A DNA stretch of 64,000 nucleotides, from NCBI GenBank assembly GCA_007449985.2, contig VIIQ02000555.1, positions 992,001-1,056,000 on the forward strand, written 5' to 3'. Shown here in pieces: positions 57,554 through 64,000 of the stretch. Every line of letters starts with the position of its first letter. Positions within the stretch are counted from its first letter, which is position 1. Made by a program: the position numbers and the translations under genes. The notes under the pieces are model-generated. The model was given only the letters and a program-made list of their open reading frames with translations. It had not been told where the DNA came from and searched no databases. The DNA comes from Desmodesmus armatus (Eukaryota; Chlorophyta; Chlorophyceae; Sphaeropleales; Scenedesmaceae).

Positions 57554-60500
57554 ATGGCGCAGCATGCAGCTGTCTTCCATCCACAGCACACACAAGGCTA
57601 TGTGTGAGTGACGTGAAGCTTGCTCTGTGTTGACCAGTTGTCCGGAGCAGCATCTCCCATCAGCAGCAACAGCAGCGCTGGCAGCCAACTGGCAAAGGGA
57701 CAGTGTCTGCAAAGCACTTATGGTAGCAGCATGGTTTGGGGGAGGTTCATTTGTTTTATGTTGTGCTGGTGTGTTCAGCTGCTGTATCAGCATGCTGCTG
57801 TTGCCAAGTGCGCTTCTTTTTGTGGGCTAACTGGACACTCCGCCGCCTATTTCGTCACCCTGTGTTGCTGTCCGCCTGCAGCTTGTGTTGCTTGTGCGGC
57901 ACCAACATCATGCCCAACCCCTCCAACATGTGTGTGAACTGCATCCGGTCACAAGTGGACATCACAGAGGGGATCCAGAAGCAGGTGTGCATGTCAGCTA
58001 CATGCAGTGTCAGGTGCCTCGTTGACACAGGAGCCTAACACAGCAGCAGAGGCAGCACGCAAAAGAGGTTGGGGTTGACAGTACGCCTAGTAGCTGCTGA
58101 TGAGCCTGCTGCATGCCCAGCATGGCCTACTGCAGCATAGGGTGATGCGGTCTCACCACAGCACCCATGCATGCAGCATGAGCTCTAGCTGGCTAGGGCA
58201 GGACCCTTCAGGGGTTCATGTCGTCAGGCTCACAACTTGGAGGTGCCATGGCTTGCATGTGGCGTTGTACCTATGCAGCGGTTGCAGTGGCCTTACCCAC
58301 CATGCCCTCTCAGAGAATCCCCCCCCCCTCGCACACCCCTCACCCGTGTATCAATATGCTTGTGTGAACACTGTGTGCTGTGCGTGGTGTGTGGTGTGGC
58401 TGTGTTGCAGGTGACCATCCTGTGGTGCAAGGAGTGTGGGCGGTACCTGCAGCCCCCCAAGCACTGGGTGCGGGCTGAGCCTGAGAGCAAGGAGCTGCTC
58501 ACATTCTGCACTAAGCGCATCAAGGGACTGCAGGTGCGGGATGAGGGGTGTACCTTAGCAAAGCGGGGGGGGTCACGTCGGTTGAGGGAGGCATCGCAAG
58601 AAGCAGTGTCGCAAGCAGTGTGGCTGCATGGCTGCAGTAGTGGGAGATATCTGTAGAACAGCAGCCATGGTCGTGTGTGTGTGTCAGCAGAGGGAGTGCA
58701 CATGTAGTGTGTGTGTTGATGTGTGAACATAGGTTGTTTTGATTCGTATGACAGTGTGCAAGCGCGTAGGCCGGTGATGGTGAGTGTTTGTGCAAGCTTA
58801 GCATGTCTGAGCTTTTGTGTGGCCCTTTTCGAGCGGTGAGTGTGTGTCACTGAGGTAGTGTGGGAGTGATGACCACAAACATACGCAATCTGATCTGAAC
58901 TTGGGATCACACCCAAGACTGACAGACCCTTATTGGAGCTGTCTGACCCAAATCGCCACAGTGTAGGACATTTTATCAGGGATGTGATAACACCTTTGTA
59001 GTGGACGGTAGTTTGAGTGGAAGGGTGGTTTTGAGTAGGCGGAAGTCTGAGTGCAGGGTCTGTTGTGCAATGGTGTGTGTTGGGGGCTGATGAATACTAT
59101 TACGCAATCTGATCTGACCTTGGCACTTCGTGTGCCAAGACCGAAGACACTTCAATGTCTGACCCCTGTTGGGTGCTGACAGTGGTTAATCAGGTGCTGT
59201 AAATCGATGATTGGATGTACGTTGCGGCAGATAGCAGGGACAGGTGGATTGGCACCTATGGTAGCTTGGTGCGCGCAATGGCGTAGATTGTGTGTTCCGT
59301 TGTTGCACCAGGATGGTGTACTTTATCGTTGATCAGGACTGTGTACCGTCAAATTGGGATTGAAGAAGAACTTTACGCAATCTGATCCGACCTTGGGGTT
59401 TCCCCCAGGAAAGAGGACGACTTTAGTCTGACCCCTTGTCTGACTGTGCATGTTTCATGCTGTGCTGTGTCATGCTGTGCTGTGTCAGCATGGGCTGTCC
59501 TGTGGTGACTGGCTTGGGGTGATGGGGAGTGATGACCAACAATTACGCAATCTGATCTGATCTTGGGGCCAATGTCTCAAGACTGACAGACACATTATTG
59601 GAGCTGTCTGATCCCCGTGCTGCATGACTGAGCTGGACCAGGACTTTAATCATTTATATACTTATTTGTTTACTATTTTGTTATTATTTTGTTTGGCTGG
59701 CTTTGTGTATCTGCTGCTGCCTCACCTGCTTGTCACTGGCCGCAGGTGGTTTGTCTCAGGATGGCTTGCCAAAGTGTGTTGGGAAATTCATTAGGTATTG
59801 CATTGTGGGAGTGAGTTGGGCAGTATGTCGTGGGGAGGGAACTTCTTGTGCTGCAGCTGGGTGTTATCAGGGGGAGTGATGACCAACAATTACGCAATCT
59901 GATCTGACCTTGGGTCTAACGTCCCAAGACTGACAGACACATTATTGGAGCTGTCTGATCCCCTAGCTGAGTGGCTGAGCTGGATCAGCACTTTAAGCTG
60001 TCTTTGCGTGTCTGCTGCTGCCTCACCTGCTTGTCACTGGGTGGTTTGTCTCGGGTGGCTTGCCATAATTTGCCAAATTGCCAAAATTTGCCTAGTGGGC
60101 AATTCATTAGGTATTGCATTGTGGGAGGGAGTCGGGCAGTATGTCGTGGGGAGGGAACTTCTTGGGCTGCAGCTGGGTGTTATCAGGGGGAGTGATGACC
60201 AACAATTACGCAATCTGATCTGACCTTGGGGCTAACGTCCCAAGACTGACAGACACACTATTGGAGCTGTCTGACCCCTTCATGGCTTGCTCAACATACT
60301 GCACTCATGCCTACCCTGTCTCCCTCTCATCACAGCCACATCACACAGCAACCCACCCGGTGGCCCCTGCGGTGTACTCATCAACAGGTTCACACACATG
60401 TATATGGTGCTGCAGCTGCTGTTTGCTGACTTGCTGGCTGTGTCTGCTTCATCCATCCACCCGCCAACGCTACACGCGCTGACTTCGTGTTGACTTCTGT

Positions 60501-63500
60501 ATGACTTTTTCCCCCGCAACCCGCAGAAAGTGAAGCTGGTTGATGCTGGGTTCATCTGGACGGAGCCCCACAGCAAGCGGCTGAAGGTGAAGCTGACCAT
60601 TCAGTCGGAAGTGTTCAACGGCACCATCCTGCAGCAGGGCTTTGTGGTGGAGTTTGTGGTGGAGAACCACATGTGCCTGGAGTGCAACAGAAACAACGCA
60701 AACCCAAACAGCTGGACGGCATGCGTGCAGGTGAGCGAGGGGGTGGGTGAGGTTTCTCCAGCACGGCGGGCTGTGTCATGGCATGACACGGCATGTTTTG
60801 GGCCTGTAGCTGTTGTTCCTCTGCTTTTGAATGTTGCATGTTGACGTTGTACTGCACCAGCTTTATTGGTCCTCCCTGATCAAACATCGCAGGAAACGGC
60901 AGGCATGAGCTGAAAACCTGCAGGGGTGCTCAAGCAAGAGTGCACGTGCTGAGGTGGTTTGAGCCACACGCGATGCTCATGGCGACAAAGGCGGTGTTGT
61001 CCTGCGGAAGAGGGGTGTTCAGAATCTTATGCTGCCACCAGTTCGCTGACCCCTGCTCCATGCTGCACATTCCCTGTTATGCCCGCAAACATCATCCCCT
61101 CCTGCAGGCGCGTCAGCACGTTGCCCACAAGCGCACGTTCCTGTACCTTGAGCAGCTGATCCTGCGTGCTGGTGCTGACACCCAGTGCATCAACATCAAG
61201 GACATCCATGAGGGGCTGGACTTCTACTTCAGCAACAGGGCACACGCACTCAAACTCATAGACTTCCTGCAGGTGAGACAGCAGGGGCATGCCGGTGTGC
61301 TGACGCTTGCACACACCCGCTCTTCCGCCTACACCCCCCTATCATTCCAAGTGTCTTACAGACATGCCAGTGCGTCACTTCCTGCACATGTCTGCGAACT
61401 GTGCGCCATGGTGGAGTAGTCCAGTTGGGACTGCTTTGCGTGAGCGGGAACAGTATGGCTGCTGGTAAGGCAGCCCTGTGCAGCCCTGCGAGCAGGAGCA
61501 AGGCTTTCGTGCAATTGGTTGCAAGCACTGTACTCCCTCATGGCTGCAAAAACGGTCCTGCGCATTGTGTGGCTGCGGTTCACAGCATGCGCGCACATGC
61601 AGCAGCGGCTTGCCTTCATGCAGCGATTTGTCCTGCATGTGGTGGAACAGGGCGGTGTCGGCATTTTTCGACTGCAACAGTGGCCTGCGCATGTCCTGAG
61701 CTGCACTGTCTTTGTTGTTGTTGCAGAGCTCGGTGCCGGCCCGCTTCAGGGCAGACAAGCAGCTGGTGTCCCACGACATCCACACTGCCACATACAACTA
61801 CAAGTACACCTTCTCAGTGGAGATCGTTCCTGTCTGCAAGGTGTGTACCCAACCATGCAATGTGTCGAGGCCGGTTGAGCCACGTTGCGTCGCTTTGCTC
61901 ACAAAACCTGGGGGTTGCAATGCACCCCTTGGCAAGTATTGCTGTGCTTTCAAGGATAGCATCCAAGGATTGCATCCAATGGAGTAGCGTTCCGAGCAGC
62001 TTGGTGCACCAAGTGCAGCTGGCCAGAGCAGTTGTGTCGTGCTCTCCCGCTCTCCCCCTCCCCGCACTCCCCGCACTCCTTTCACCAAACGTCTCCCCCA
62101 CACCCCGGCCCCCACACTCTACCCCTGCAGGACGACCTCATCTGCCTTCCTGCCAAGCTGTCCAACTCCCTAGGCAGCTTGGGCCCCATGGTGCTGGTCA
62201 GCAGGGTCACTAGCAGCCTCACTCTTGTAGACCCCCTCACACTTCGCACAGCCCACATGGATGCAGCAGTCTACTGGCGCACACCATTCAAGGCCCTGCT
62301 GACCAGTAGAGCCCTTGTGGAGTATGTGGTGCTCGATATAGAGCCTATACACGGCGGCGGGGGCGGGTATGGTGGCGGCAGCAGCAGCAGCGGGAAGTGG
62401 TGCCTGGCGGAGGTGCAGGTTGCGCGCAAGTCGGACTTTGGGCGCAACGACACGGTGTTCTTTGCGCGCACACACCTTGGCAACATCCTGCACCCAGGTG
62501 AGCCTGCTGGGGTGTGGTAGGGGTGAGGTCTGGTGGGGGGCAGGGGGGTCACTGGCTTTTGCTATGCAGGGGGGGGGTGAGTACAGCACTCAACTTGTGA
62601 CACTGGCATTGGGTGCAGTTGTGCACCAAGCTGAAGGTGGTGTTGTCAGAAGCTTGCTGTGCTGGTGCAATGCATTGCTGATGGGGAATTTGGGGCGGTG
62701 TCTGTGTTGTGGTGGTGGGGGGGGGATGTGGCACTGGTCGCATGCTGCTGCAGCCCGGGGAGTGGCATAGTCGGGCAGCCATGAGCGCCGTATTGCCCTT
62801 CCACGCCTTATAGCACCCATATTTGTGTGTCACTGCTTTGGCTGCCTGCTTTCTGTGGTGCTGTTGCACACACTGTCCTGGGGCTAATGCCCACACTGCA
62901 ATCAAACTGTCAGCTGACTGGCTTCCCACCCCCTCCACCTCCTTGCCTGTCTTTGCCCCTCCATTGCCTCCCTTGCTTTGTTGCTCCTTCCCCAGGTGAC
63001 ACGGCGCTAGGCTATGACCTGGCGAAGGCCAACATGGTGCACATGGACTATGAGGCACATGTGGCCAAGGGTGGGTCAGTGCCTGATGTCATCCTGGTGC
63101 GCAAGAGCTACGAGGAGAAGCGCCGCAAGCACAAGCACAGGGGTGCAGCCCGCCCCTGGAAGCTCAAGCACCTGGACATTGAGATGGGTGACGAGCGGTG
63201 CGTGTTCCTTTTGCACGTGGGGTGGTGTTAGCTGCTGCACTTGCTTGATCCCTTGAGCCAGGAAACTGTGTTTTATAACAGCTGCTGGGTTGGAAACAGA
63301 CGGCAATGCACACTCTGCACCACACTTGGTACTATTGGGGCGGAGCGTTGTAACGCAAACAGGAGGAGACTGAGCGGCGTGTGTGACCCTGTTGCTGGTG
63401 CTGTTCTTGTTGCATGTGTGTGCAGGGGCCGCAATGAAGCAGCAGACGCAGCGGACCGTGAGCGGTTCCTGCAGGAGCTGGAGGAGGATGCAGAGATGCG

Positions 63501-63908
63501 TGCACGCATTGCGCTGTTCAAGGACCCAGCATCGTTGGCAGCAGCAGCGGCAGCACCCTCTGGCATGGCAGAGGCTGATGACAGCGATGATCAGGGAGAG
63601 CTGCCGCAGGTGAGGGGTGGTGCTGCACATGCATTATTGCATTTGTGTGAGCAGATGTGTGCTGTGCATGCATATGTTCTGCAGCTGTAGGGGTGCAGTA
63701 CTGCAGCAAGCTGAACATGCTTAAGTGAGTGTGTTTTGGAAAGGCAACGAGCGTTGTATGAACGTTGTTTGTTGCGTGTGTGCTGCTGCAGGTGCCGCTG
63801 GACGAGCTGCTGGATGACCTGGAGGGACTCAACATCAACATCGGAAGCGAGGATGATCACCAAGCGCTTGCGCTTCCTTCCTCCGATGTCGACATGATGG
63901 AGGGTTAA
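57554..63908 (+). CDS. NMD3: 60S ribosomal export protein NMD3
   Basis: Ten exons (57554-57603, 57882-57984, 58411-58533, 60527-60730, 61108-61272, 61727-61840, 62131-62497, 62996-63197, 63426-63609, 63792-63908) join in phase to 542 residues, close to human NMD3 (503). The ATG lies in a good context (CACCATGGC). The zinc-binding N-terminal part shows 'LCCLCGTNIMPNPSNMCVNC', 'CKECGRYLQPP' and 'CLEC'. The conserved core follows: 'VDAGFIWTEPHSKRLKVKLT', 'YLEQLIL', 'LVSHDIHTATYNYKYTFSVE', 'FFARTHLGNILHPGD', 'VPDVILVRKSYEEKRRK'. An acidic Leu-rich tail ('ELLDDLEGLNINIG') resembles the CRM1-type nuclear export signal known in NMD3. It carries pre-60S subunits out of the nucleus. Intron 3 is exceptionally long (1,993 bp) and hosts the structured repeats listed separately. 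Confidence 0.96.
58861..58950 (+). ncRNA. Box C/D snoRNA candidate, copy A (NMD3 intron 3)
   Basis: Terminal stem TGGG/CCCA encloses a C box GTGATGA (58866-58872), a D' box CTGA, an internal hairpin CTTGGG-loop-CCCAAG and a D box CTGA (58943-58946). The guide before the D box, TATTGGAGCTG, is complementary to 18S rRNA CAGCUCCAAUA. The terminal stem differs from the other copies by a compensatory change. Confidence 0.65.
59082..59167 (+). ncRNA. Box C/D snoRNA candidate, copy B (NMD3 intron 3)
   Basis: Terminal stem GGGG/CCCC, C-like box CTGATGA (59087-59093), the shared TACGCAATCTGATCTGACC block, and a strong internal hairpin CTTGGCAC-TTCGT-GTGCCAAG that replaces both sides of the stem seen in other copies. 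D box CTGA at 59159-59162. Its D-box guide (CACTTCAATG) differs from copy A. Confidence 0.6.
59356..59435 (+). ncRNA. Box C/D snoRNA candidate, copy C, degenerate C box (NMD3 intron 3)
   Basis: Stem GGG/CCC and the shared TTTACGCAATCTGATC block are present, as is the D box CTGA (59428-59431), but the C box is degraded (ATTGAAGA). Guide before the D box is GACGACTTTAG. It may be a decayed copy. Confidence 0.45.
59524..59616 (+). ncRNA. Box C/D snoRNA candidate, copy D (NMD3 intron 3)
   Basis: Terminal stem GGGGA/TCCCC, C box GTGATGA (59529-59535), D' box CTGA, internal hairpin CTTGGG/CTCAAG (one G-U pair) and D box CTGA (59608-59611). Guide TATTGGAGCTG as in copy A. Confidence 0.68.
59697..60190 (+). 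repeat. Segmental tandem duplication carrying snoRNA copies E and F
   Basis: The sequences before copy E (from about 59697) and before copy F (from about 60000) are nearly identical: CTGCTGCTGCCTCACCTGCT, TTCATTAGGTATTGCATTGT, CAGTATGTCGTGGGGAGGGA and CTGCAGCTGGGTGTTATCAG occur in both in the same order. The period is about 316 bp. Confidence 0.85.
59871..59963 (+). ncRNA. Box C/D snoRNA candidate, copy E (NMD3 intron 3)
   Basis: Terminal stem GGGGA/TCCCC, C box GTGATGA (59876-59882), D' box CTGA, internal hairpin CTTGGG/CCCAAG and D box CTGA (59955-59958). Guide TATTGGAGCTG complementary to 18S rRNA. Confidence 0.68.
60187..60278 (+). ncRNA. Box C/D snoRNA candidate, copy F (NMD3 intron 3)
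   Basis: Terminal stem GGGG/CCCC, C box GTGATGA (60092+100 = 60192-60198), D' box CTGA, internal hairpin CTTGGG/CCCAAG and D box CTGA (60271-60274). Guide TATTGGAGCTG. It lies about 250 bp before exon 4 of NMD3. Confidence 0.68.
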
Positions 63909-64000
63909 GATGCTGGCTTTTGCCTTAAGCCGTTGTTGTATGTTTTTGTGGTGACCGCCCGATGTACCAAATCTACCCGACGTTGACTGGGCATTGCTCA

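Noticed and set aside
58861..60278. Interpretation of the NMD3 intron repeats as CRISPR-like or transposon repeats
   Set aside because: Spacing is irregular, the conserved elements are RNA boxes and stems with compensatory changes, and there are no terminal inverted repeats of transposon type or coding capacity.
1..64000. tRNA, rRNA or spliceosomal snRNA genes
   Set aside because: I looked for A/B-box tRNA promoters with a cloverleaf and for conserved rRNA/snRNA segments and found none, apart from the short 18S-complementary guides.

Overview
This window is nuclear DNA of a green alga, most likely a flagellated chlorophyte of the Chlorophyceae. The evidence is dense GT-AG introns of 50-500 bp in every gene, plant-type chloroplast genes (an OEP80/Toc75-V outer-envelope protein, a plant-type guanylate-binding protein, an XB3-type ankyrin-RING ligase), a cilium gene (CFAP96), TGTAA motifs downstream of several stop codons (the usual chlorophyte poly(A) signal), many CAG/poly-Gln runs and long C homopolymers. 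The species cannot be named from the sequence.

Layout from left to right: 3' end of a non-LTR retrotransposon (35-406, +); a partial gene for an unrecognised AT-hook/beta-rich protein (1008-3019, +); a CobW GTPase with a C-terminal WW domain (3739-7195, +); 3.4 kb without genes; a 13-exon RING-Cys-relay (MYCBP2/PHR-like) E3 ligase (15378-10649, -); a leucine-rich-repeat protein (15863-20392, +); OEP80 (28757-21089, -); cytosolic phenylalanyl-tRNA synthetase alpha (29146-33991, +); a guanylate-binding GTPase (41512-34963, -); a plastid-type isoprenylcysteine/phospholipid methyltransferase-like protein (42082-43983, +); CFAP96/C4orf47 (44360-46922, +); mitochondrial cytochrome c1 (50970-47841, -); an ankyrin-RING E3 ligase (52054-55216, +); and the 60S export adaptor NMD3 (57554-63908, +). 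For most genes I could join every exon with consistent GT-AG phases into one frame whose length matches the family.

The genes are mostly housekeeping genes and do not form a pathway. They are often head-to-head with short shared upstream regions (E3/LRR 484 bp, OEP80/FARSA 388 bp, GBP/methyltransferase 569 bp, CYC1/XB3 1.1 kb).

The most interesting items are two. The 2-kb intron 3 of NMD3 carries six tandem structured repeats with box C/D snoRNA hallmarks: C box, D' and D boxes, a covarying terminal stem and a covarying internal hairpin. Four of the six carry an 11-nt guide complementary to the universal 18S rRNA segment CAGCUCCAAUA. The second is the compact 611-residue E3 that keeps the relay cysteines and catalytic His/Glu of MYCBP2, a mechanism otherwise described from animals, behind an N-terminal Tudor-like/IBR-like module. 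Two otherwise intact genes (FARSA and the methyltransferase) each lack one base in a C run, which looks like homopolymer under-calling.
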